DNA from: Kallotenue papyrolyticum
Lineage (GTDB): Bacteria; Chloroflexota; Chloroflexia; Chloroflexales; Kallotenuaceae
Assembly: GCF_000526415.1 (NCBI RefSeq)
Contig: NZ_JAGA01000004.1
Coordinates: 1 to 64,000, forward strand
Direction: 5' to 3'
Length of the DNA stretch: 64,000 nt
Shown here: positions 1-7,869 of the stretch, piece by piece
Layout of the letters: every line of letters begins with the position of its first letter
Position numbering within the stretch: the stretch's first letter is position 1
Made by a program: the position numbers and the translations under genes
The notes under the pieces: model-generated
What the model was told of the DNA's origin: nothing
What the model saw: only the letters and a program-made list of their open reading frames with translations
Databases searched by the model: none

Positions 1-109
1 TTATACCACACCCTGCTTGCAAAAGATCGCATCATGGTGCGCAATCTCATCTGCGAGCGCCGACGCGTGCGCCTACCGGTGCTGCGCCGCTCGCGCCGGC
101 GCTCAACCC

Positions 110-403
110 TTAAAAAAGGATCGCCGGTGGTTCCCTGGGTGGGGTCCCGCCAACCGTGATCACCCGCTCGACACAACCTGCGCAGAGTGCATAGAGCCGC
201 ACACTGTCCTGCTCCGGCCGCAGCCACTTGACCAGCTTGGCCTGGAGTTCGACCAGTTGGCGCCGCGTGAGCCAGCATTCAAACAGCGAGTACTGCGTCC
301 AGGTGCCATAGCCGCATAACACACGGTGCACTCGCGTACGGCGCTTGTTATCGCTGATGTCGTAGGCGACGATATAGAGCGTTGTGTCCTGACTGCTGCG
401 CAT
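110..403 (-). CDS. cas2: CRISPR-associated endonuclease Cas2
   Basis: Small ferredoxin-fold protein that forms the Cas1-Cas2 integrase, which inserts new spacers into CRISPR arrays. The 97-residue product has the Cas2 opening strand LYIVAYDIS with the conserved Asp, followed by KRRTRVHRVLCGYG and a WTQYSLFEC strand. I chose the ATG at 403 because GGAGG lies five bases upstream; a TTG at 415 is in frame but has no such site. It starts 20 bases after cas1 and is the last gene of the cas operon. The 109 bases beyond it show no repeat-spacer pattern, so the array must lie off the left edge or elsewhere. Confidence 0.95.
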   Translation of the reverse strand: MRSSQDTTLYIVAYDISDNKRRTRVHRVLCGYGTWTQYSLFECWLTRRQLVELQAKLVKWLRPEQDSVRLYALCAGCVERVITVGGTPPREPPAILF

Positions 404-423
404 GCTCGCCTCCAACGCATTCG

Positions 424-1467
424 CTACCGCACCGTGAAGGGTACGTAGCGCGGGATCTCGCCCTGCGCGTATTTGGCCAGCAGCCGCACCTGAAGCTCGA
501 TGCAGCGCCGATAGCTGATCTGGTAGCCAAACACCGGATGGCGAATCCGTTCGTTGAGTCGCTCCTCGAACTTTTCCAGAAAGGTGCGCCGGGCACGATC
601 GCGCAACCGAAAGGCGCCCAGCTCCTCTTCCAGATCGCCGGGCGTAAGCTGGCCGGTGTTGATCATGGTGATCACCACCGAGTCGACAATGATCGGTCGA
701 AAGGCTTCCATGATGTCGAGCGCCAGCGCCGGTTTGCCGAAGCCCGGCTGGTGCAGCAGCCCCACTCCCGGATCAAGCCCCACCGCCTGGATCAGCGCCG
801 TGGTCTGATTGGTGAGCAGACTATAGCCGAACGACAACAGCGCATTGACCGGATCGGTAGGTGGACGCCGCACCCGTCCCACAAACTGCCACGGAGGCTT
901 GAGCAACAGCCCCAGCACACCATAATAGGCGGCGCTGGCGCTGCCCTCGATGCCGAACAGTTCGCCCAAGCCACCCATACGGTCGTCGGTGGCAAGCTGC
1001 GCCGGCGGCTGCGCCCGCGCCAGTGCTCGCAGCGCAGCGCGGATCTGTTGCACCGCCTCCAGCAGCGCGGCGTTGTCCTCGCGGTTGCGCGCATAGCGCA
1101 ACAGCACAGCGCGCATGTTGATCAGCTTGCCAGCCACGCACTGCCGCGCCGCGGCGAAGCGACGCGGCAGATCGGTGTACAGCGCGTAGAGCGCCAGCCG
1201 CGGGCCGCTGTTTTTGCCCCAGTCGGCCACCAGCGAGCCGTATGAGCGCCCTCGTGCCGACAGATAGTGCACGGCGATGCCCCGTTCCAGCAGTGCCTGC
1301 AGCGCCGGGGTTGTCAGCGTGATGTTGCCCAGCACCACCACCTGATCTACCTTGGCCAACGGGACACGCACCACCTGGCGCTCCTGGCCACGCGGCATCT
1401 GGAGCCGCAGTGCTTCGCCTTCGATTTTGACCGTGGTCTGCTCTTCGGTCAGATAGAGGGTCGCCAT
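424..1467 (-). CDS. cas1: CRISPR-associated endonuclease Cas1 (type I-D)
   Basis: Metal-dependent integrase subunit that joins spacers to the CRISPR array together with Cas2. The product is 347 residues, the usual Cas1 length. The three metal ligands are visible as E174 in GIEGSA, H239 in LLHQPGFGKPAL and D251 in LALDIMEAFRP. The frame is open further upstream to 1596, but that extension lies inside cas4, is Ala/Gly/Arg-rich and looks unlike Cas1; MATLYLTEEQ at 1467 matches a family N-terminus. It lies between cas4 and cas2, the normal type I-D adaptation block. Confidence 0.95.
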   Translation of the reverse strand: MATLYLTEEQTTVKIEGEALRLQMPRGQERQVVRVPLAKVDQVVVLGNITLTTPALQALLERGIAVHYLSARGRSYGSLVADWGKNSGPRLALYALYTDLPRRFAAARQCVAGKLINMRAVLLRYARNREDNAALLEAVQQIRAALRALARAQPPAQLATDDRMGGLGELFGIEGSASAAYYGVLGLLLKPPWQFVGRVRRPPTDPVNALLSFGYSLLTNQTTALIQAVGLDPGVGLLHQPGFGKPALALDIMEAFRPIIVDSVVITMINTGQLTPGDLEEELGAFRLRDRARRTFLEKFEERLNERIRHPVFGYQISYRRCIELQVRLLAKYAQGEIPRYVPFTVR

Positions 1468-1505
1468 CAGTCGTTCTGCTCCTGTCCACTGCTCCGCTTC
1501 GCCCC

Positions 1506-2123
1506 TCATAGCTCGCTCTCCTCCCAGGCGGGGATCGCGTGCTCCTGCGCGAGCTGCTCCACCTCGTCCGGCAGGCACAGCGGCTCCAGCGAACACTCGC
1601 GGCAGCGCGCCCGCTGCTCGATCGGCGGCGGCAGGCGTCCCGCCAGTGCCAGTGCATGTGCCTGCGCCACCAGCGCCTCCACCTCAGCGCGCAACGTCGC
1701 CGTAAACTCAACGACCTCGCGACGGCGCGCCGCGAAGTAGAAGATGGCTCCACGCGGAATGGTGATCCCCAAGCGCTCCTCCAGACACAACGCCTGGGCA
1801 CAGAGCTGCGCGTGATCGTTGAACCAGCGCCGGGGGCGCCCTTTTTTGTACTCGACTGGGTAGATCGCCCCTGTCTGCGTTTCGACCAGGTCGCAGAAGC
1901 CCACCAGCCCCAATCGCTCGCTCCAAACATAGACGCGCCGCTGCTGCACGCGCTCGCCCTCCCAGACGGTTCCGCCCAGATCGATCCCGGCATGTAGCAG
2001 TGCGCCCTCCACCACGTGCTCATTGAGCAGCATCTCGCCCTGCACGTGCTCGTACACGAAGCGGCGCGGACAGTAGGCCAGCGCATTGAGCATCGCCAGG
2101 GGAATCGGCTCGCGCGCGTGCAT
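1506..2123 (-). CDS. cas4: CRISPR-associated exonuclease Cas4
   Basis: RecB-family nuclease with an Fe-S cluster that trims and selects PAM-containing prespacers for Cas1-Cas2. The 205-residue product has the four cluster cysteines C18 (AYCPRRF), C174, C177 and C183 (RCRECSLEPLC). It also has the RecB core: D78 in GFCDLVE, E91 in PVEYKKG, and a QL-type motif near residue 107. The start at 2123 gives MHAREPIPLAML. Its start codon lies two bases past the cas6 stop at 2126, so translation is probably coupled. Confidence 0.93.
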   Translation of the reverse strand: MHAREPIPLAMLNALAYCPRRFVYEHVQGEMLLNEHVVEGALLHAGIDLGGTVWEGERVQQRRVYVWSERLGLVGFCDLVETQTGAIYPVEYKKGRPRRWFNDHAQLCAQALCLEERLGITIPRGAIFYFAARRREVVEFTATLRAEVEALVAQAHALALAGRLPPPIEQRARCRECSLEPLCLPDEVEQLAQEHAIPAWEESEL

Positions 2124-2125
2124 AT

Positions 2126-2932
2126 TCAGTCCTCCGCCAGGCGGCGGCACAAGCCCATGCCGCGCGCCGTCTTCATGCCCACGCCCAGGTAGAAGGCTGC
2201 GTCGGCCAGCAGGCTGAGCAGCCGCGCCAGCGCCACGTCGGCGGGCAGCTCGTAGCTTACCTGGCCGACAAAGCCCTTCTGCGGCGCTTTGCCCAGCATG
2301 AGCATCTCGGAGGCCAGCCGGTAGCGGCTGACCACCGTCTCGCTGATGGCCGCCTCCACCTGCGCGGGCGGCAACTGCAGCTCCGCCGGCGCCCACTCGT
2401 TCCAGCGCCGCGCTAGGCTGCCGAACACCGCCTCGGGCGTGGGGAGCAGTCCCAGCCGCGGACGACCATTGCTGCGCTCGCCCTGGCCGAAGGCGGTAGG
2501 CGTGGCAAAGGCCAGCGTCGCCGTCTGGCTGGGGTGCGCCGCCGCCGCCAGTGCCGCAAACGATGTGTAGCCGGCCCACGGGTGTCGCTCCGGCGCGTGC
2601 ACCGCACCGAGCAGCGTCATCACGTTCTTGCCCACCTGCAGACGCGGTGGCGCTGCCGTCAATGCCGTCATCAGCGGAAAGAAGAGCGCAGCGCCGCCAA
2701 AGCTCAGACGCAGCTCGATCACGTCGGCGCGCGCCCGCGTGGGCAGCACTGTCACCGTCAGGGGCTTGACCGGCGCATTGGCGTGCAGCGCTTCCGCCAA
2801 ACGCGCATCGACGCGCCGCACCAGGTTGAGGATCAGCGCCTGCGCCTGGTGCCCCAGCGGCAACACCGGACGCGCGCCGGGCTCGCCCTGCAGCTGCAAC
2901 ACCACCGCCAGCAGATCATACGCCGGTTTCAT
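2126..2932 (-). CDS. cas6: Cas6 crRNA-processing endoribonuclease
   Basis: Ferredoxin-like RNase that cuts the CRISPR precursor transcript within repeats to give mature crRNA guides. The 268-residue protein ends in the glycine-rich loop typical of Cas6, GVGMKTARGMGLCRR, and carries a CRISPR_Cas6-type core (KGFVGQVSYELP just before it). The ATG overlaps the csc1 stop codon (ATGA), which shows tight operon organisation. The catalytic His/Tyr pair cannot be assigned by eye. Confidence 0.88.
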   Translation of the reverse strand: MKPAYDLLAVVLQLQGEPGARPVLPLGHQAQALILNLVRRVDARLAEALHANAPVKPLTVTVLPTRARADVIELRLSFGGAALFFPLMTALTAAPPRLQVGKNVMTLLGAVHAPERHPWAGYTSFAALAAAAHPSQTATLAFATPTAFGQGERSNGRPRLGLLPTPEAVFGSLARRWNEWAPAELQLPPAQVEAAISETVVSRYRLASEMLMLGKAPQKGFVGQVSYELPADVALARLLSLLADAAFYLGVGMKTARGMGLCRRLAED

Positions 2933-3630
2933 GCCTGCCTCCGTGCGCGGCGCGCCACCGTCGGCAGCTCCGGCACCCGGTAGCGCATCTCCACCGGCAG
3001 CCCGCCCGCGCCCACCACATAGTGCGCGCCCACGCACTGCGCGTGGGTGATCAGGCTGTTGGGTGGCATCGAGACAATATCGAAGACCTGCGCCACGCCC
3101 GGCAGCAGATCGAGCGGATTGAGCGGCGCCGCTGCTACGAACGGGCCAGTGCGTTGCTCCACCGGCAGCGCCTCGACCGTCACCTCGGCCTTGCTGTGCC
3201 ACTTGCCCAAGCGAATCCAGCGCGGTAGACGCAGGGCCGCCGCGCTGATCACGTAGCAGACAAAGACCGAACCGGGCGCCAGCTCCTTGGCACGGCCGAT
3301 GTTGGCCGGGTAGTTACGCCCGCCAAACTGTTCCGTGCGGCGGTAGTAGCTTACCTGGCCGATCTTCCAAGTGGCCAGCAGCAGATCGACCTGCAGCGGC
3401 AGCGCCGGCGTGACGTAGATCTGCGCCGCGTTGAGCCGTGCCAGATCCTCGGCATAGCCGGGCTGATAGCTGTCGCAGAAGTAGGCGACCTGCAGATGGC
3501 TGTCGTTGAACAGCGCGTACGACAGGGCATAGTTGTGCAGGTACTGCCCAGTTTCGTAGAGCGTGCCCAGCTCGCGCGTGGCGTAGTACACGCTGTCGTG
3601 CAGCGTGATCGTACAGCGCAGCAAATGCAT
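2929..3630 (-). CDS. csc1: Csc1 (Cas5d-type subunit of type I-D Cascade)
   Basis: Cas5-like subunit that caps the 5' end of the crRNA in the type I-D interference complex. The 233-residue sequence begins MHLLRCTITLHDSVYYATRE and contains TGQYLHNYALSYALFN, a Csc1-like opening. An AGGAG site lies just upstream of the ATG. It sits between csc2 and cas6 with a 4-base overlap to cas6. The identification comes from the N-terminal pattern and gene order; it lacks short catalytic motifs. Confidence 0.88.
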   Translation of the reverse strand: MHLLRCTITLHDSVYYATRELGTLYETGQYLHNYALSYALFNDSHLQVAYFCDSYQPGYAEDLARLNAAQIYVTPALPLQVDLLLATWKIGQVSYYRRTEQFGGRNYPANIGRAKELAPGSVFVCYVISAAALRLPRWIRLGKWHSKAEVTVEALPVEQRTGPFVAAAPLNPLDLLPGVAQVFDIVSMPPNSLITHAQCVGAHYVVGAGGLPVEMRYRVPELPTVARRARRQA

Positions 3631-3639
3631 GGCGCGCTC

Positions 3640-4638
3640 CTATTTCTTGGCCTTGCGGTCCGGTCCATACTGCGCGGCATAGGCGCGCGTCTGCTCGGCC
3701 AGCGCCTGCAACAGCGCCCGACTACGCCCGGCATCACGGTAGAGCGCCGTCACCTCGGCGCACAGCGCTGCCGCCTCGGCACCAAGCTGCTCCCAGGGCC
3801 GCACCACCGGCTCGTCCTCGATCAACGCGCCGTAGGCCTCCTGCGCCGCGTTCAGCACCGCTTCGCGGTTCAGCAGGTCATCGCGCTCAGGCAACCGGTC
3901 GTAGATCGCCTGCGTCCAACGCAGATTGCTGAAGATCTCACCGTTGGCGAAGACCACGCCCACCAGGTGGTTGTACACCCGTCCGGTGCGCGTCTCCTGC
4001 GCACCGTAGCGCTCGGTGCGCAGCAGATTGCCCAACACATACAGAAACGCCGGGTAGGTCGGGTCGCGCAGCGTCACGATGCTGGGAAAGAAGACCTGTG
4101 GCACAACATGATCCTGCTCGCCGAAGCTGCTGCGCGTCTGGCCGGTGCCCTGCTCGGTCATGGTGCCGTGCTCGTAGAGCGCGTTGAACGACAGCGCCTT
4201 GTGCGAGATCTCGTAGGGCGTGATGGAATAGGCCGTGTCCACGTACACCTTGGACTTCTCGGCGCCCTGGTCGCCGATGGCATAGCCATAGAGCACGCAG
4301 TCGGGGCAGCGCTTGCAAAACTTGGCGCTGTTGTACTCGCAGAGGCGCTCGCCCTCGTCGGCGATGATCCCCTCGGCACGCAGCAGCTCGCGACCGGTCA
4401 ACCGCTCCGGCGAGGACTGTTTGCGCTTGAAGATCATCAAGCGCGTGATCAGCTCCTGGTGCTCGCTCCGCAGCCCGGCACGCACGCGGATCACGTTCAG
4501 GCTGCCGTCGGTCTGAAACAGCGGAAACGACTCGGTTTCGCGCACCAGCAGGAAATGAACGTACTTGCCCGCGGGCTTGGGCGGCAGGGCGGTGTGGAAC
4601 AGACCATCGGTGGCGCGCAGGCTTTCCAACAGGCTCAT
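3640..4638 (-). CDS. csc2: Csc2 (Cas7d backbone subunit of type I-D Cascade)
   Basis: Cas7-type RNA-binding subunit that polymerises along the crRNA spacer in the type I-D complex. The 332-residue protein shows FCKRCPDCVLYGYAIGD, a cysteine-containing insertion, followed by AYSITPYEISHKALSFNAL and FGEQDHVVPQVFFPSIVTLR, a pattern I recognise from Csc2. AAAGGAG lies about nine bases before the ATG. It is ten bases from csc1 and 27 from csc3. Confidence 0.92.
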   Translation of the reverse strand: MSLLESLRATDGLFHTALPPKPAGKYVHFLLVRETESFPLFQTDGSLNVIRVRAGLRSEHQELITRLMIFKRKQSSPERLTGRELLRAEGIIADEGERLCEYNSAKFCKRCPDCVLYGYAIGDQGAEKSKVYVDTAYSITPYEISHKALSFNALYEHGTMTEQGTGQTRSSFGEQDHVVPQVFFPSIVTLRDPTYPAFLYVLGNLLRTERYGAQETRTGRVYNHLVGVVFANGEIFSNLRWTQAIYDRLPERDDLLNREAVLNAAQEAYGALIEDEPVVRPWEQLGAEAAALCAEVTALYRDAGRSRALLQALAEQTRAYAAQYGPDRKAKK

Positions 4639-4665
4639 CGCTGGACACTCCTTTCCGTGTACTGA

Positions 4666-7600
4666 TCAGGCCAGCTCGGCGCTGGCCGCGTCGGCTTCGT
4701 CTGCCACGTCACTCGTCTCGCGGTGGGTATAGGCGTAGGTGGACAGATAGGCAAAGCGGGCCGCCGAGCGCAACCGGTTGGCGCGCTCGCGCAGCAGGCC
4801 GCGGTCGCCGCGACAGTAGCCCAGAAAGACCTCATCGCGGAACAGCCGCGCGAACTCCTCGATCTTCTGTCGCGACAGCGCCAGGCGTTCCGGATAGCTC
4901 CCCAACGAGGTATCGCGGGCGATCGGATCATAGCCCTCAGCCTGATTGCCGCGCACACGCTCCATGTCATCGTTGAGCGCGCCGGCGATCAGCAGCAGCA
5001 GATCATCGGGCGCCGTGGCCGGATCGCTCTCCACCGTCACCGCGATCGCGGTTGCCAGGGGCCGCACCACGCCATAGGCCGATTTCAGACTGCCGGCGCG
5101 GTAAAACGCGGCATAGCCATCCACCAGACGACGAATCATGTCCATTGGGTCGTCCCTCCTGCCGGCGACTACCGCCTGGTAGATCGCCAGATAGCGTTGA
5201 ACCTCAAAAGGAGCAATACCATCGCGCGCGCCGCTCTGCGCCCTGGAACGGCGCGCACCCTCCTGCTCGCCCTGCGCCTGGCGCTGCTTGCGCTCATAGG
5301 CGCTGAACACCGCCAGCGGATCGGTGACCAGATCCTTGAGCAGGCCGTTGAACATGCCCCAACGCAGGTCGTCCCAGGTGCGCGTGCTGCGGCTGTAGGC
5401 ATCCAGGTGGAGCTGGTAGAGACGCAGCAGCCGCCAGAGCTGTGGGGCGATCTCATCCACGCGCAGCGCCGGACGCGGCACGATGTAGCGCACAAAGCCG
5501 TGCGGCGCGTCCAGCACCGCTGTCTCGCGGAACTCGGCGCCGCTGCTGTAGATCGGCACGAACGACTCGGTCGCCACCACTTTGACATCCAGCAGCAGCG
5601 GCAGCGCCAGCGCGTAGAAGGTCGGCATGATCCAAGCATCGGTATCGGTTGGGCCGCTCATCGGCGCGCGCAGCGAGAAGAAGAACAGCGTAGCCAGATC
5701 CTCTTCGCTGTAGGCCGGGCGCTGCACGGTGCGCGGCGTGAACGCCTCATCCGCCGGCGCGAGGAAGTTGGGGTAGCGCGCCAGCGTCTCCAGCTCGAAG
5801 CCATGGCGATCCAGATAGCGGATCAGGTCGGGCAGCGGCAGATCGCGGAGCTGCCCCACAAAATCGCGCGCCACCTGCGCCGTTTCGGGGGTGAAGAAGT
5901 AGGTCGGGTAGAGGTAGAGCGTGATCGGCTTCTGATCCTGGGCTCTGCCCGCGGCCAGACCCTGCTGCACCTGGCGCAGCATCATCTCCAGGGCACAGAT
6001 CGGGCAGATGCCGCGCACCACCGTGGCAGAGTCCAGCCGGCCTTTGTTGCTGTACTGCTGCGGCTTGAAGAGCACCTCGCTTTTGTCCTGGTTCTGCGCC
6101 TCGTAGGGCGACGAACAGATCGAACACAGCAGCTTGTTGGCCGCTTTACGCGTCACGTAGTGCCGCCACTCCCGCGCGAAGCGCTGCTGGAGCGCGTCGT
6201 CCGCCGCCAGCATGCGCCCATCCAGCACAACGACACCGGCTACATAGTCGCGAAACGCGGCGCTGAAGCGCTCCTGCTGCGGCGGGCGTTGCCCCAACGC
6301 CTCCAGCTCGGCCAGCACGCGCTCTCCGATCTGCTCCATTAGCGCTTCGAGCTGCGCCGGATCGAGCGGGTGCTGTTGCAGGTAGCGCGCAGCGACGTAG
6401 AACCAGCCGCTGGGCGTGCCGCCGCGCTGGGCGGTGGCCTGCGCGGGGGTGATCGTCTGCAGCTCCAGCGTCTCCAGCAGCAGGCGCGTGGTCCACTCGG
6501 CCTTGGGCCACCATTCCTGCAGCAGGCGCCGCCACACAAAGCCCAGAAACTCGGCCAGTTGATCCACGCGCACATCGGTGGGCAGCCCTTCGCGCTGCGC
6601 ACGTTCCTGGCCCAGCACCGCCAGCTGCGCTTTTTTCTCCTTGCCCGACAGCCCGGCCAGCGCCAGGCCGCGCGCTTCGGCCTCTTCCGCGCCCAGACGT
6701 TCGGCGGCCAGCGCGTTGCGGATCGCCAGTGCCGCGCGCCGTCCCGCCGCCAGCAGTTGCGCCGGCGTTAGCAGCTCGTAGAGCACCGGCGGCACTTTGA
6801 GGTAGTCCTTGGTGCGCGTGATGCGCAGGCCGCCGCCGTCGCCCTCCTCGCTCTCGGCGGCTGTGTCGTCACCCGGCTCGGCGTCGGGCGCACCCACGCC
6901 GGCCAGCGCCAGCCCCACGCGCTGCCACAGCTCCTCCAGCAGCGCGGCGTGATCCAGCTCGGCACCGGCATGCTGCGGCGCCAGGTACACCACGCCGTCG
7001 GGGAAGAACAGAAACGGCTCGTAGCCCTGCGCCTCCAGCGCGCGCAGCAGCGCATTGTTGATCAGGTTCGAGAGCAGGCCGCGCACCTCGGTGAGCTGGT
7101 GGTAGGCCAGCCGCGGCGCGCCCTCCAGACCGAAGAGCATGCCCAGCGTGCTGCGCAGGTTTTGGGCAGTGTCGCGTCCGCGGCTGTCGCGTCCACCGAC
7201 GTCGGCAGGATGGGCGATGTGCACCAGCACGTCGGCGAAGGAGGCCAAATGGCGCAGCTTCAGCAGCCGCCGCGGATGCAGGCCCAGGTTGAGGTAGGCG
7301 CTCCAGTCCAGGTTAGCGCCCTGGACCTTCTGCGTATTCTGCGCGATGAACACAATATCGTCCAGGTAGCGTTCCCACGCTGCCAGAAACGCGTCGAAGC
7401 GCAGGTCGCGGCCCAGCCGCCGGATCAGCGCGCGAATATCGTCCAGATGCTGCGGCGCGATCTGAATGCCGTATACCTTGGTGTAGTCGTGGACGATGAA
7501 GCCCAGGATCCAGACGCGCCATTCCTCTTCGGTGAGCGCTTTGTCAGACGGCAGGCGCTCAGCGATGCGCGCGCCGGCGAAGATGCCGTTGAACAGGTGC

Positions 7601-7857
7601 GCCGCCAGACTCTGGTCGTGGCCCTGCGCGAAGCGCTGCCACGTCTCCGGCGTGTGCTCCAGCGCGCTGGCGGGCAGCTCCGGGTCGCGCGCCGGGGGCT
7701 GTCCGGAGCCGCCCAGCGCCGGCACGCTGCTGAAGCGCAGCAACAGGCGCGGCGCGAGCTGCTCGACGAAATCGCGCAGCACGGCAGGCCGTTCGGCCAC
7801 GGCGCGGCGCAACAGCGTATGGTGGATCGTCAGATACTCTTCGCCATAGTCGGACAT
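4666..7857 (-). CDS. csc3: Csc3/Cas10d large subunit with HD nuclease domain
   Basis: Signature large subunit of type I-D systems. In this subtype the HD nuclease is carried by Cas10d and not by Cas3. In the 1063-residue product the HD motifs appear as H80-D81 and H87 (GHDQSLAAHLFNG) and H123-D124 (FIVHDYTKVYG). A cysteine zinc-finger pair, LLCSICSSPYE and GICPICALEM, lies around residues 576-625. No GGDD polymerase-like motif is seen, which fits Cas10d as opposed to type III Cas10. It follows cas3 with a 12-base gap. Confidence 0.94.
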   Translation of the reverse strand: MSDYGEEYLTIHHTLLRRAVAERPAVLRDFVEQLAPRLLLRFSSVPALGGSGQPPARDPELPASALEHTPETWQRFAQGHDQSLAAHLFNGIFAGARIAERLPSDKALTEEEWRVWILGFIVHDYTKVYGIQIAPQHLDDIRALIRRLGRDLRFDAFLAAWERYLDDIVFIAQNTQKVQGANLDWSAYLNLGLHPRRLLKLRHLASFADVLVHIAHPADVGGRDSRGRDTAQNLRSTLGMLFGLEGAPRLAYHQLTEVRGLLSNLINNALLRALEAQGYEPFLFFPDGVVYLAPQHAGAELDHAALLEELWQRVGLALAGVGAPDAEPGDDTAAESEEGDGGGLRITRTKDYLKVPPVLYELLTPAQLLAAGRRAALAIRNALAAERLGAEEAEARGLALAGLSGKEKKAQLAVLGQERAQREGLPTDVRVDQLAEFLGFVWRRLLQEWWPKAEWTTRLLLETLELQTITPAQATAQRGGTPSGWFYVAARYLQQHPLDPAQLEALMEQIGERVLAELEALGQRPPQQERFSAAFRDYVAGVVVLDGRMLAADDALQQRFAREWRHYVTRKAANKLLCSICSSPYEAQNQDKSEVLFKPQQYSNKGRLDSATVVRGICPICALEMMLRQVQQGLAAGRAQDQKPITLYLYPTYFFTPETAQVARDFVGQLRDLPLPDLIRYLDRHGFELETLARYPNFLAPADEAFTPRTVQRPAYSEEDLATLFFFSLRAPMSGPTDTDAWIMPTFYALALPLLLDVKVVATESFVPIYSSGAEFRETAVLDAPHGFVRYIVPRPALRVDEIAPQLWRLLRLYQLHLDAYSRSTRTWDDLRWGMFNGLLKDLVTDPLAVFSAYERKQRQAQGEQEGARRSRAQSGARDGIAPFEVQRYLAIYQAVVAGRRDDPMDMIRRLVDGYAAFYRAGSLKSAYGVVRPLATAIAVTVESDPATAPDDLLLLIAGALNDDMERVRGNQAEGYDPIARDTSLGSYPERLALSRQKIEEFARLFRDEVFLGYCRGDRGLLRERANRLRSAARFAYLSTYAYTHRETSDVADEADAASAELA

Positions 7858-7869
7858 AGGCTCCTCCGA

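Noticed and set aside
1-109. CRISPR leader or repeat at the left edge
   Set aside because: No repeated unit can be seen in 109 bases; the array may still lie further left.
382-1245. 287-codon plus-strand frame over cas1
   Set aside because: Antisense of cas1 with no recognisable motif or ribosome site.
1468-1596. Longer Cas1 start at 1596
   Set aside because: The extra 43 residues overlap cas4 and do not resemble Cas1.
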